A stretch of DNA of 64,000 nucleotides, from positions 124,001-188,000 of the forward strand of contig JBFWVF010000006.1 in assembly GCA_050246875.1 (NCBI GenBank), in the 5' to 3' direction. This document shows, piece by piece, positions 34,391 through 43,125 of the stretch. The DNA comes from SHWB01 sp050246875 (lineage in GTDB: Bacteria > Pseudomonadota > Alphaproteobacteria > UBA6615). Each line of letters starts with the position of its first letter. The first letter of the stretch is position 1. The translations under genes were made by a program, and so were the position numbers. Below the pieces are notes generated by a model. That model was not told where the DNA came from, made no database searches, and was given only the letters and a program-made list of their open reading frames with translations.

Positions 34391-36217
34391 GTGAGCAAGA
34401 GCCGCTTCCGCCTCGATTCCACCACCCGCGCCCTGGTCGGGCGGCTGTGGCGCGACTGGATGCGGCCGCATGCGGCGAAGCTCGTCGCGGCCATGGTGCT
34501 GATGGCCGTGGTCGCCGCCACCTCCGGCCTCTACCCCAAGCTCATCGGCGAGTTCGTCGACATGGTGACGGCGCGCGACGAGACGGCGCTGTGGCTGATC
34601 CCGCCGGCCCTGCTGCTCGCCGCCATCCTGCGCGGCCTCGCCAGCTACGGCCAGACGGTGCTGACCATGTCGGTCGCCTTCCGCATCATCACCGAGATGC
34701 AGAAGGCGATGTTCGCCCACCTCATGCGCGCCGACATGGCGCTGTTCACGCGCACGCCGACCGGCCAGCTCGTCTCGCGCTTCACCAACGACGTCAACAT
34801 GCTGCGCGACGCCGTCTCCAAGACGCTGACCGGCATCGCCCGCGACGGCCTGACCATCGTCGTCATGGCCGGCATCATGATCTCGCAGGACTGGCAGCTC
34901 GGCCTCATCGTCGTCGCCGTGCTCGCCGTCGCCTGGCGGCCGATCGTGCGCATCGGCAAGCGGCTGCGCCGCGTCTCGGCCAACACCCAGGTCGAGCTGG
35001 GCACGCTGACGGCGACACTCAACGAGAGCCTCGGCGGCATGCGCATGGTCAAGTCCTACCGCCTCGAGGACTACGAGAAGACGCGCGCCAACCGCGCCTT
35101 CGAAAGCATCTACACCCTCGTCACCAAGTCCGTGCGCGGCCGCGCCCGCACCTACCCCATCACCGAGGCGCTGGTCGGCGTGGCACTGGTCGCCGTGCTG
35201 GCGCTCGGCGGCTACCGCATGATCTACGGCGGTCTCACCATCGGCGAGTTCTCGACCTTCACCCTGGCGATGGGTTGGGTGATCCAGCCGGTGCGCGGCA
35301 TGGGCGCGCTCAACGCCTCGCTGCAGGAGGGCCTCGCGGCGGCCCACCGCCTGTTCGAGCTGCTCGACACGCCGCCGACCATCGTCGACCGGCCCGACGC
35401 GCGGCCGCTGGCCGTCGCCGGCGGGGCGATCGAGCTCGACGCCGTGCGCTTCGCCTATGGCGACGACATTCCGGCGCTCGACGGCGTCTCGCTCGCCGTG
35501 CCGGCCGGCCGCACCGTGGCGCTGGTCGGGCCGAGCGGCGCCGGCAAGTCGACCGTGCTCAATCTCATCCCGCGCTTCTGGGACGTCGACGGCGGCGCCG
35601 TCCGCATCGACGGCCAGGACGTGCGCGAGGTGACGCTGTCGAGCCTCGCCGGCGCCATCGCGCTGGTCAGCCAGGATGTCACGCTGTTCGACGATACCGT
35701 CGCCGCCAACATCGCCTTCGGCCGGCCCGGCGCCACCCAGGCGGAGATCGAGAGCGCCGCGCGCGACGCCGCCGCGCACGACTTCATCGCCGCGCTGCCG
35801 CAGGGCTACGCCACAATCGTCGGCGAGCGTGGCGTGCGCCTGTCCGGCGGCGAGCGCCAGCGCATCGCCATAGCGCGGGCGATGCTGAAGGACGCGCCGA
35901 TCCTGCTGCTCGACGAGGCGACCAGCGCCCTCGACGCCGAGGCCGAGCGGCAGGTGCAGGCCGCCCTCGCCCGCCTCGCCGCAGGCCGCACGACGCTGGT
36001 CATCGCCCATCGCCTCGCCACCGTCGTCGGCGCCGACAGCATCGTCGTGATGGAGGGCGGCCGCGTCGTCGAGACCGGCACGCATGCCGAGCTGGCCGCC
36101 GCCGGCGGCCTCTACGCCCGCCTGTCGCGCCTGCAGTTCCGCGGCGACGGCGTGGTCGAACCGCTGCCGGCGCGCGATGCCCTCGGCCGCGACGCTCCCG
36201 GCCGTGCCCGTGCCTGA
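34391..36217 (+). CDS. msbA: Lipid A/lipid export ABC transporter (MsbA type), fused permease and ATPase
   Basis: Half-transporter of 608 residues that forms a homodimer and flips lipid A-core across the inner membrane. The N-terminal six-helix domain (about 20-320) includes the RFTNDVNMLRDAVS coupling segment. The ATPase domain has Walker A GPSGAGKST, signature RLSGGERQRIAIARAM, Walker B ILLLDEATSALD and the H-loop IAHRLAT. Start is GTG 34391. MsbA relatives export many lipids or drugs, but here waaA and lpxK follow directly, which supports the lipid A role. Confidence 0.9.
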   Translation: MSKSRFRLDSTTRALVGRLWRDWMRPHAAKLVAAMVLMAVVAATSGLYPKLIGEFVDMVTARDETALWLIPPALLLAAILRGLASYGQTVLTMSVAFRIITEMQKAMFAHLMRADMALFTRTPTGQLVSRFTNDVNMLRDAVSKTLTGIARDGLTIVVMAGIMISQDWQLGLIVVAVLAVAWRPIVRIGKRLRRVSANTQVELGTLTATLNESLGGMRMVKSYRLEDYEKTRANRAFESIYTLVTKSVRGRARTYPITEALVGVALVAVLALGGYRMIYGGLTIGEFSTFTLAMGWVIQPVRGMGALNASLQEGLAAAHRLFELLDTPPTIVDRPDARPLAVAGGAIELDAVRFAYGDDIPALDGVSLAVPAGRTVALVGPSGAGKSTVLNLIPRFWDVDGGAVRIDGQDVREVTLSSLAGAIALVSQDVTLFDDTVAANIAFGRPGATQAEIESAARDAAAHDFIAALPQGYATIVGERGVRLSGGERQRIAIARAMLKDAPILLLDEATSALDAEAERQVQAALARLAAGRTTLVIAHRLATVVGADSIVVMEGGRVVETGTHAELAAAGGLYARLSRLQFRGDGVVEPLPARDALGRDAPGRARA

Positions 36218-36239
36218 GGCGCGGGCGCCGCGAACGTCG

Positions 36240-37544
36240 ATGCTGCTGCCCCTCTATCGCGCCGCCACCGATGCCGCCGGCCCCGGCGTGCGCCTGCTGC
36301 TGCGCCGCCGCCTCGCGCGCGGCAAGGAGGACGCGGCGCGCCTGCCCGAGCGCATGGGCATCGCCGGCCTGCCGCGCCCCGCCGGGCCGCTGGTCTGGCT
36401 GCACGCGGCGAGCGTCGGCGAGGCGCTGTCGGTGCTGCCGCTGCTCGCCGGCACGCTTGCCGAGCGGCCGGCGCTGACCGTCCTCGTCACCACCGCCACC
36501 GTCACCTCGGCCGGCCTGCTTGCCGACCGCCTGCCGGCGCGCGCGCTGCACCAGTACGCGCCGGTCGACCGGGCCGGCTGGGTCGCCCGCTTCCTCGACC
36601 ACTGGCGGCCCGACGCGGCGATCCGCGTCGAGTCCGAGCTGTGGCCGAACACGCTCGCCCTGCTGCGCGCGCGCGGCATCCCGTCCGTGCTGGTGAACGC
36701 GCGCATGACGGAAGCCTCGGCGCGCAACTGGCGGCGCTGGGCGCCCGGCGCCATGACGGCGCTGCTTGCCGGCTTCCGCTTCGTGCTGGCGCAGGACGAG
36801 GCGGTCGCCGAACGCTACCGCGCACTCGGCGCCGCCGACGTGCGCGTGCCGGGCAATCTCAAGTTCGCCGCACCGCCGCTCGCCGCCGATCCTCTCGCCT
36901 TCGCCCACCTCGCCATGGCCCTCGACGGCCGCCCGCGCTGGCTCGCCGCCAGCACGCATCACGGCGAGGAAGAGGCCGCGGTCGCCGCGCACCGGGCGCT
37001 GTCCGGCCGCCATCCCGGCCTCGTCACCCTGGTGGTGCCGCGCCATCCCGAGCGCGGCCACGGCATCGCCACGCTGGCACCCGCGGCCGGCCTGCGCGTG
37101 GCGATGCGCTCTGCCGGCGCGCTGCCGGACGCGGCGACGGATGTCTATGTCGCCGACACCATCGGCGACCTCGGCCTGTTCTACCGCGCCGCGCGCGTCG
37201 CCTTCGTCGGCGGCTCGCTGGTGCCGCATGGCGGCCAGAACCCGTTCGAACCGGCGCAACTCGGCTGCGCCGTCCTGCACGGCCCGCACATGGCGAACTT
37301 TCCGGTGATCGTGCCCGAGCTGGCGGCGGAAGGCGCCGCGCGCACGGTGACGGATGCGGCTTCGCTCTGCGACGCCGTTGGCGCCCTGCTGGCCTCGCCC
37401 GGCGCGGTCGCCGCCATGGGCAACGCCGGCATGGCCGTCGCCGCGCGCCACGAAGGTGCCTTCGCGCGCGTCCGCGCCGCGCTGGCGCCGTTCCTCGACG
37501 CGGTGGCGCCGCGCGTCGCCGGAGGCGGCGATGCGGCGGCCTGA
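36240..37544 (+). CDS. waaA: 3-deoxy-D-manno-octulosonic acid transferase
   Basis: Membrane-associated GT30 enzyme that adds Kdo to lipid IVA. The 434-residue protein shows LLRRRLARGKEDAARLPERMG near the N-terminus, WLHAASVGEALSVLPLL with the catalytic-region glutamate, RVESELWPNTL, and the C-terminal FVGGSLVPHGGQNPFEPAQLG. I start at ATG 36240, 22 bases after msbA; GTG codons at 36204 and 36210 would add 10-12 residues and overlap msbA. It overlaps lpxK by 14 bases. Confidence 0.93.
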   Translation: MLLPLYRAATDAAGPGVRLLLRRRLARGKEDAARLPERMGIAGLPRPAGPLVWLHAASVGEALSVLPLLAGTLAERPALTVLVTTATVTSAGLLADRLPARALHQYAPVDRAGWVARFLDHWRPDAAIRVESELWPNTLALLRARGIPSVLVNARMTEASARNWRRWAPGAMTALLAGFRFVLAQDEAVAERYRALGAADVRVPGNLKFAAPPLAADPLAFAHLAMALDGRPRWLAASTHHGEEEAAVAAHRALSGRHPGLVTLVVPRHPERGHGIATLAPAAGLRVAMRSAGALPDAATDVYVADTIGDLGLFYRAARVAFVGGSLVPHGGQNPFEPAQLGCAVLHGPHMANFPVIVPELAAEGAARTVTDAASLCDAVGALLASPGAVAAMGNAGMAVAARHEGAFARVRAALAPFLDAVAPRVAGGGDAAA

Positions 37545-38532
37545 GTTCTGGGACCGGCCGCCGGGCCTCGCGGCGGCGCTGCTGGCGCCGGCCGGGGCGC
37601 TGTGGACGGCCGGCGGTCGCATCCGCCAGCTGGCCGCGCGCCCGGCCCGCGCGGCGGTGCCCGTCGTCTGCGTCGGCAACGTCACCGTCGGCGGCAGCGG
37701 CAAGACGCCGGTGGCGCTGTCGCTGGCGCGCCGGCTCGCGGCACTGCGGCCGGTGTTCCTGACACGCGGCCATGGCGGCCGCCTCGCCGGCCCCGTCGCC
37801 GTCGATCTCGCCCGCCACGCCGCCCGCGACGTCGGCGACGAGGCCCTGCTGCTGGCCCGCGCCGCGACGACCGTGGTCGCGCGCGACCGCCGCGCCGGCG
37901 CCGCGCTCGCCGCCCACCTCGGCGCCAGCGTCGTGATCATGGACGACGGGCTGCAGAACCCCGGCCTGCGCAAGGACCTGTCGCTGCTCGTGGTCGACGG
38001 CGAGGCCGGCTTCGGCAACGGTCTCGTCATGCCGGCCGGGCCGCTGCGCGAGCCGGTGGGCGACGGCCTCGCCCGCGCCGACGCCGTGGTGATCGTCGGC
38101 GAGGACCGCCACGGCCTCGCCGCCATGCTCGGCGAACGCCGGCCGCTGCTGCGCGCGCGCATCGAGGCGACCGAGGCCGGCGCGGTGGTGGCGCGGCGGC
38201 GCGTCGTCGCCTTCGCCGGCATCGGCCGGCCGGAGAAGTTCTTCGCCACCCTGCGCGCGCTCGGCTGCGACCTCGTCGCCGCCCACCCCTTCGCCGACCA
38301 TCACGTCTTCACGCCGGACGAGATCATGCGTCTGGTCGAGGCGGCGGCGGCGCGCGACGCGCTGCCGGTGACGACGGAGAAGGACTGGGTGCGCCTGCCG
38401 GCGGAGGCGCAGCCGATGGTGACGGTGCTACCGGTGATGTTGCGCTGGGCCGACGCGGCGGCGCTCGACCGCGTGCTGGCGCCGCTCAGCCCGGCGGCGG
38501 CCCCGCCACCAGCTCCGGGTCCAGCGGCGTAG
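37531..38532 (+). CDS. lpxK: Tetraacyldisaccharide 4'-kinase
   Basis: Inner-membrane kinase that phosphorylates the 4' position of the lipid A disaccharide. It is 333 residues with the family P-loop GGSGKTP in VCVGNVTVGGSGKTPVA (about residues 45-60), RGHGG, VGDEALLLAR and MDDGLQNPGLRKDL, and the late TTEKDWVRLP segment. A strong GGAGG lies five bases before ATG 37531, inside the end of waaA. Its 3' end overlaps the convergent M23 peptidase gene by 47 bases, an unusually long convergent overlap. Confidence 0.96.
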   Translation: MRRPEFWDRPPGLAAALLAPAGALWTAGGRIRQLAARPARAAVPVVCVGNVTVGGSGKTPVALSLARRLAALRPVFLTRGHGGRLAGPVAVDLARHAARDVGDEALLLARAATTVVARDRRAGAALAAHLGASVVIMDDGLQNPGLRKDLSLLVVDGEAGFGNGLVMPAGPLREPVGDGLARADAVVIVGEDRHGLAAMLGERRPLLRARIEATEAGAVVARRRVVAFAGIGRPEKFFATLRALGCDLVAAHPFADHHVFTPDEIMRLVEAAAARDALPVTTEKDWVRLPAEAQPMVTVLPVMLRWADAAALDRVLAPLSPAAAPPPAPGPAA

Positions 38533-39298
38533 CGAACCAGTAGAGGCCCCAGTGCAGGTGCGGCCCGCTGACCCGGCCGGTCGCGCCGACCGCGCCGATG
38601 CGCCCGCCGCGCGCCACCGTCTCGCCGGCCCGCACCGCAACCTCCGACAGGTGCGCGTACACCGTGGTTACGCCGTGGCCGTGGTCGATGACGACCGTGC
38701 CGCCGGTATAGAAGAAGTCGGCGGTCGCCAGCGTCACGGTGCCGGCGGCGCTGGCGACGACCGGCGCGCCGACCGGGGCGGCGATGTCGGTGCCGAGATG
38801 CGGCGCGCGCGGCTCGCCGTTGAGGATGCGCTGGCTGCCGAAGACGCCCGAGATGCGCCCGACCGCCGGCCAGGCGAAGCCGCCGAGGAAGTCCGCCACC
38901 GCCCGCGCCCCGGCCCGCGCGGCGCGCAGCTCGGCCGATTCGCGGGCGATGCGCGCCTGCACCTCGGGCGGCGGCGTGACGGTCGCCGGCGGCAGGCCGT
39001 CGACGCGCTCGATCCGCCAGTCGCGCCGCGCCACCGCGAGACGCACGGCCTCGCGCCGGCCGTCGGCATGAAGAACGGTCAACTCGGCCGCCGGCCCGGC
39101 GTCGCGGCCGAAGCCGAAGACGAAGGCGCCCGTCGCCGCATCGACCGCCAGCGCCCGGCCGTCGAGCGTCACGCGCGCGCCCGGCGGCGCATGGCCGACG
39201 AGCAGCGCGCCCTGCACCGGCGTGCCGCTCAATTCGACGGCGCCGGCGGCGAGCGGCAGCAGCACCGCGAGCACGGCCAGCGCGCTCCGGCGGATCAC
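38486..39298 (-). CDS. M23-family peptidoglycan peptidase (secreted)
   Basis: Zinc endopeptidase or LytM-type factor of 270 residues. A signal peptide (residues 1-22, ending LAAGAVE) is followed by an N-terminal domain and a C-terminal LytM domain with the zinc ligands in HLGTDIAAPVGAPV (H-x3-D) and SGPHLHWGLYW (HxH). All catalytic residues appear intact, so it is likely an active hydrolase. GTG start 39298 overlaps the xseA stop as GTGA, so the two are probably coupled. Confidence 0.92.
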   Translation of the reverse strand: MIRRSALAVLAVLLPLAAGAVELSGTPVQGALLVGHAPPGARVTLDGRALAVDAATGAFVFGFGRDAGPAAELTVLHADGRREAVRLAVARRDWRIERVDGLPPATVTPPPEVQARIARESAELRAARAGARAVADFLGGFAWPAVGRISGVFGSQRILNGEPRAPHLGTDIAAPVGAPVVASAAGTVTLATADFFYTGGTVVIDHGHGVTTVYAHLSEVAVRAGETVARGGRIGAVGATGRVSGPHLHWGLYWFATPLDPELVAGPPPG

Positions 39299-40821
39299 AG
39301 CAGGTCGCCCTGCCGCCCGTCGCGCCGGCCCGGCCGCGCAGGGCGCGCGCCGGGGCGGGCAGCCGGTGGGGCCGTCGCCTCGCCGGCGACGCGCGCGCCG
39401 ACCTCGCCGTCCGTGAAGGCAAGGGTCACGTCGGTGCCGGGCGCGGCGTCGGCGGCGCGCAGCACCGGAGCGCCGGCAGCATCGCGCACCAGCACGAAGC
39501 CGCGCGCCAGCACCGAGCGGTAGGAATAGCTTTCGAGCAGCCCGCCCAGCGCCGCCAGGCGTCCGGCGACGGCCTTGTGCCGCGCCTCCCAGGCGCGTTG
39601 CAGCCGCGCCGCCTCCTGGTCGAGCCGCTGCACCTCGCGCCTCAGGTTCGAGCGCAGATGGCTGCCGGTGGCGCCGAGCGCGCCGCTGGCGCCGGCGAGA
39701 AGCTGGCGCTTGCGCTGCACGAGGTCGCGCGGCGCCGGCAGGCGCTGGCCGAGATGCGTCAGGCGCTGGTCGCGGCCGTCGAGGTAGCGGCGCAGCGCCG
39801 GGGCCAGCCGCTCGCCCCACTCGTCGGCGCGCTGCGCCTTGCGCTCGACGGCGCGGCGGGCGTCGGGCAGGCCGCGCGCCAGCGCCGTGAAGCGCTCGGC
39901 GCGGTGGCGCACCAGCTTCATCGCCGCACCGGCGAGGCGCACGCCGAACCCGTCGACGTCGACCAGCAGGTCGGCGCGCACCGGCACCGCCAGCTCGGCG
40001 GCGGCCGTCGGCGTCGGCGCCCGCATGTCGGCGGCGAAGTCGGCGAGCGTCGTGTCGGTCTCGTGGCCGACGGCGGAGATCACCGGGATCGACGAGGCGG
40101 CGATGGCGCGGACGACGATCTCCTCGTTGAAGGCCATGAGATCCTCGAGCGAGCCGCCGCCGCGCGCGACGATCACCACGTCGGGGCGCGGCACCGCACC
40201 GCCCTGCGGCAGCGCGCTGAAGCCGGCCACCGCGGCGGCGACCTGCTCGGCCGCGCCGTTGCCCTGCACCAGCACCGGCCACAGCAGGACGCGGCGCGGG
40301 AAGCGGTCGGCGAGGCGGTGCAGGATGTCGCGGATGACGGCGCCCGAGGGCGAGGTGACGACGCCGATCACCTCCGGCAGGTAGGGCAGCGCGCGCTTGC
40401 GGGCGGCGTCGAACAGCCCCTCGGCGGCGAGGCGCTTGCGCCGCTCCTCGATCATCTTGAGGAGAGCGCCCTCGCCGGCCAGTTCCATCTGCTCGACGAT
40501 GAGCTGGTAGCGCGAGCGCGCCGGGTAGGTGGTGAGCCGCCCGGTGACGACGACGTCGAGACCGTCCTCGGGCTTTACCGCCAGCCGCTGCGCCGTGCCG
40601 CGCCAGGCTACCGCGTCGAGCACCGAGTCGGCGTCCTTGAGACCCATGTAGACATGGCCCGATCCGGCACGTTTCACGCCCGACAGTTCGCCGCGCACGC
40701 GCACCATGCCGAACTGGTCCTCGATGGCATGGCGCACCGCCCCGGCAAGCTCGGAGACGGTGAGGATCGGCGGCGCGTTCGACGCGGTCCGCTCGGCGGC
40801 GGCGGCGGAGTCGTTGCTCAT
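39295..40821 (-). CDS. xseA: Exodeoxyribonuclease VII large subunit
   Basis: Catalytic subunit of the single-strand-specific exonuclease VII. The product (508 residues from ATG 40821) has an N-terminal OB fold (VRVRGELSGVKRAGSGHVYMGLKD) and the catalytic core with VIGVVTSPSGAVIRDILHRL, RGGGSLEDLMAFNEE and ISAVGHETDTTLADF, followed by a long coiled coil (about 270-420). In-frame ATGs at 40833 and 40830 add a few residues. The start is 53 bases from the divergent purD start. Confidence 0.95.
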   Translation of the reverse strand: MSNDSAAAAERTASNAPPILTVSELAGAVRHAIEDQFGMVRVRGELSGVKRAGSGHVYMGLKDADSVLDAVAWRGTAQRLAVKPEDGLDVVVTGRLTTYPARSRYQLIVEQMELAGEGALLKMIEERRKRLAAEGLFDAARKRALPYLPEVIGVVTSPSGAVIRDILHRLADRFPRRVLLWPVLVQGNGAAEQVAAAVAGFSALPQGGAVPRPDVVIVARGGGSLEDLMAFNEEIVVRAIAASSIPVISAVGHETDTTLADFAADMRAPTPTAAAELAVPVRADLLVDVDGFGVRLAGAAMKLVRHRAERFTALARGLPDARRAVERKAQRADEWGERLAPALRRYLDGRDQRLTHLGQRLPAPRDLVQRKRQLLAGASGALGATGSHLRSNLRREVQRLDQEAARLQRAWEARHKAVAGRLAALGGLLESYSYRSVLARGFVLVRDAAGAPVLRAADAAPGTDVTLAFTDGEVGARVAGEATAPPAARPGARPARPGRRDGRQGDLL

Positions 40822-40874
40822 GGATGCCATCATGCTACAAGAGCCGCCGGTTCGGGGACAGGTCGGGACGGAGC

Positions 40875-42164
40875 ATGCGGATTCTCGTCGTCGGCGGCGG
40901 CGGGCGCGAACACGCGCTGTGCTGGGCCATCGCCGCCTCGCCGCTCTGCGACATGCTGTGGTGCGCGCCGGGCAATGCCGGCATCGCCGCCGAGGCCGAA
41001 TGCGTGCCCATCGCCGCCGACGACATCGACGGCCTCGTCGCCTTCGCGACGCGGGAGAAGGCCGACCTCGTCGTCGTCGGCCCGGAGGGCCCGCTGGTCG
41101 CCGGCCTCGTCGACCGGCTGGAGGCGGCCGGCATCGCCGCCTTCGGGCCGAGCGCGGCGGCGGCGGCGCTCGAAGGCTCCAAGGGCTTCATGAAGGATCT
41201 CTGCGCCCGCCACGGCATCCCCACGGCCGGCTATGCCCGCTTCGACGCGGCGGCGCCGGCGAAGGCGTGGATCGCCGAGCGCGGCGCGCCCATCGTGGTC
41301 AAGGCCGACGGCCTCGCCGCCGGCAAGGGCGTCACCGTGGCGCGCTCGGTCGCCGAGGCGCAGGCCGCCGTCGATGCCTGCTTCGCCGGCACCTTCGGCG
41401 CGGCCGGCGCCGAAGTGGTGGTCGAGGAATTCCTCGCCGGCGAGGAGTTGTCCTTCTTCGTGCTGGTCGACGGCACCCACGCTCTCCCGCTGGCCGGCGC
41501 GCAGGACCACAAGGCGGTCGGCGACGGCGACACCGGCCCCAATACCGGCGGCATGGGCGCCTATTCCCCGGCGCCGTCGCTGACGCCGGCGCTGCAGAAG
41601 CAGGTGATGGACACCATCGTGCTGCCGACGGTGCGCGCCATGGCCGCCGAGGGGCATCCCTACAAGGGCGTGCTCTATGCCGGGCTGATGCTGACCGCCG
41701 CCGGGCCGAAGCTGCTCGAATACAACGTCCGCTTCGGCGATCCCGAATGCCAGGTGCTGATGCCGCGCCTGGCCTCCGACATCGTGCCGGCGCTGATGGC
41801 GTCGCGCGACGGGGCTTTGGCGAATTTCGACCTGCGCTGGCGCGCCGACGCGGCGCTGACCGTGGTGATGGCGGCCAACGGCTACCCGGGCGACTACGCG
41901 CGCGGCAGCGTGATCGGCGGCCTCGACGCCATCGGCGCGGACGAGGCCATCGTCTTTCACGCCGGCACCAGGGCGGACGGCAGCCGGGTGCTGGCCAATG
42001 GCGGCCGCGTGCTCGCCGTCACCGCGCTCGGCAAGACGGTCGCGGACGCCCAGGCAAAAGCGTATGCTGCCGTCGATCGCATCGACTGGCCCGGCGGCTT
42101 CTGCCGGCGGGACATCGGCTGGCGCGCCGTGGCGCGCGAGCGCGGCGAGGGGAGTGGGCGGTGA
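40875..42164 (+). CDS. purD: Phosphoribosylamine-glycine ligase
   Basis: ATP-grasp enzyme for the second step of purine synthesis, joining glycine to phosphoribosylamine. It is 429 residues with MRILVVGGGGREHALCWAI at the N-terminus, VVVGPEGPLVAGLVD, KADGLAAGKGVTVA in the ATP-grasp region, QDHKAVGDGDTGPNTGGMGAYSP and EYNVRFGDPECQ. ATG 40875 follows GGAG. The stop overlaps the start of a 65-residue small gene as GTGA. Confidence 0.97.
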   Translation: MRILVVGGGGREHALCWAIAASPLCDMLWCAPGNAGIAAEAECVPIAADDIDGLVAFATREKADLVVVGPEGPLVAGLVDRLEAAGIAAFGPSAAAAALEGSKGFMKDLCARHGIPTAGYARFDAAAPAKAWIAERGAPIVVKADGLAAGKGVTVARSVAEAQAAVDACFAGTFGAAGAEVVVEEFLAGEELSFFVLVDGTHALPLAGAQDHKAVGDGDTGPNTGGMGAYSPAPSLTPALQKQVMDTIVLPTVRAMAAEGHPYKGVLYAGLMLTAAGPKLLEYNVRFGDPECQVLMPRLASDIVPALMASRDGALANFDLRWRADAALTVVMAANGYPGDYARGSVIGGLDAIGADEAIVFHAGTRADGSRVLANGGRVLAVTALGKTVADAQAKAYAAVDRIDWPGGFCRRDIGWRAVARERGEGSGR

Positions 42165-42358
42165 GCGAACCGTTCGAACTGTCGGCCGACGACAACCGCG
42201 CCTGGCGCATGGCGCCGTCGGCACCTGTCTTTGGCGAGCCGTCGGCCGAGACCGTCTCCATGCTGCGCCCGCGCCGCATCGCCGTGGCCCGCGCGCGGCC
42301 AGCCGGCGTCGAGGATTTCGCCGAGCCGCAGGGCGGCTGGCGTCTCGCCGGGCGCTGA
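42161..42358 (+). CDS. Hypothetical 65-residue protein coupled to purD
   Basis: Starts at GTG 42161, overlapping the purD stop by four bases, and ends 131 bases before the PadR-type gene. The product is soluble and charged, with an acidic N-terminal third (SEPFELSADDNRAWRM), a basic centre (LRPRRIAVARARP) and a C-terminal FAEPQGGWRLAGR. I do not recognise a family. Support comes from the tight GTGA coupling and a codon pattern like its neighbours. Confidence 0.5.
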   Translation: MSEPFELSADDNRAWRMAPSAPVFGEPSAETVSMLRPRRIAVARARPAGVEDFAEPQGGWRLAGR

Positions 42359-42430
42359 CGCCACCCCGCCTTCACGCCTCCCCCGTCGAAGCCCGTATCT
42401 CTGAACCCGCCGCAATTTGCCGACGCTGTC

Positions 42431-42460
42431 TTGACATTAGATATATCGTACGATATATCT
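42431..42460 (+). promoter_or_regulatory. Promoter with overlapping perfect palindromic operator for the PadR-type gene
   Basis: A textbook sigma-70-like promoter: -35 TTGACA at 42431-42436, 17-base spacer, -10 TATATC at 42454-42459. Superimposed is a perfect 22-base palindrome at 42439-42460, left arm AGATATATCGT and right arm its exact complement. Binding there would block both the spacer and -10, so autorepression is the natural reading. This AT-rich island stands out in a 70 % GC region. Confidence 0.75.
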
Positions 42461-42489
42461 TCCCTGTCTCTAATGACACGGAAACTCCG

Positions 42490-43116
42490 ATGCGATACGA
42501 ACGATATCAAGACGAGCACCACGGCCATCGCGGCCACCGCCGCGGCGGGCACGGCCATGACGGCCAGGAGCACGAGATGCGCGAACCCCACGGGCATGGC
42601 GGCCATCGCCGCGGCCGGCACGGCCACCACCACGACATGCCGTGGGGCGGGCGGCGCTTCTTCGGCGCGGGCGAGATGCGGCTGGCGCTGCTGGCGCTGC
42701 TCGCCGAGGCGCCGCAGCATGGCTACGAGCTGATGCGGCGGCTCGAGGATCGCCTCGAGGGCGCCTACACGGCGAGTCCGGGCGCCATCTATCCGACGCT
42801 GCAGCAGCTCGAGGACGAGGGCCTGATCGCCATCGACGGCAGCGCCGGCCGCAAGGTCTGCACGCTGACCGATGCCGGGCGAGGTGTCGTCGCCGAAGAG
42901 GCCGACACCATCGCCGCGCTGTGGGCGCGTGCCGCCGAGCGGCGCGCGGTCGACTTCTCCGACACGGCGGCCATGCCGGCCCTGGCCGGCCCGTTGCGGG
43001 CGCTGCTGGCGGCGATCAAGGACGGCGTGCGGCGGGCGCCCGACGCCGCGGCCCTCGCCGAGGTGCAGGCGGCCATCGACGCCGCGCGCGAGAGGATCGA
43101 GGCGATAGGCCGCTGA
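42490..43116 (+). CDS. PadR-family repressor with histidine-rich N-terminus (YqjI-like)
   Basis: A 208-residue winged-helix regulator. Residues 1-45 are extremely rich in His, Gly and Arg (HHGHRGHRRGGHGHDGQEH), then GGRRFFGAGEMRLALLALLAEAP leads into the PadR domain (HGYELMRRLEDRLEG, SPGAIYPTLQQLEDEGLI) and a C-terminal helical dimerisation region. The layout matches E. coli YqjI, a nickel-responsive PadR regulator with a similar metal-binding extension that controls a ferric reductase and itself. No reductase gene adjoins here. The palindromic operator at 42439-42460 lies just upstream. Confidence 0.88.
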   Translation: MRYERYQDEHHGHRGHRRGGHGHDGQEHEMREPHGHGGHRRGRHGHHHDMPWGGRRFFGAGEMRLALLALLAEAPQHGYELMRRLEDRLEGAYTASPGAIYPTLQQLEDEGLIAIDGSAGRKVCTLTDAGRGVVAEEADTIAALWARAAERRAVDFSDTAAMPALAGPLRALLAAIKDGVRRAPDAAALAEVQAAIDAARERIEAIGR

Positions 43117-43125
43117 GGCGGCCGG

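Noticed and set aside
31520..36085. Minus-strand open frame of 1521 codons, and similar long antisense frames elsewhere
   Set aside because: At about 70 % GC stop codons are rare in antisense frames. These lie opposite confident genes (kinase, HD-GYP, MsbA) and show no protein family features.
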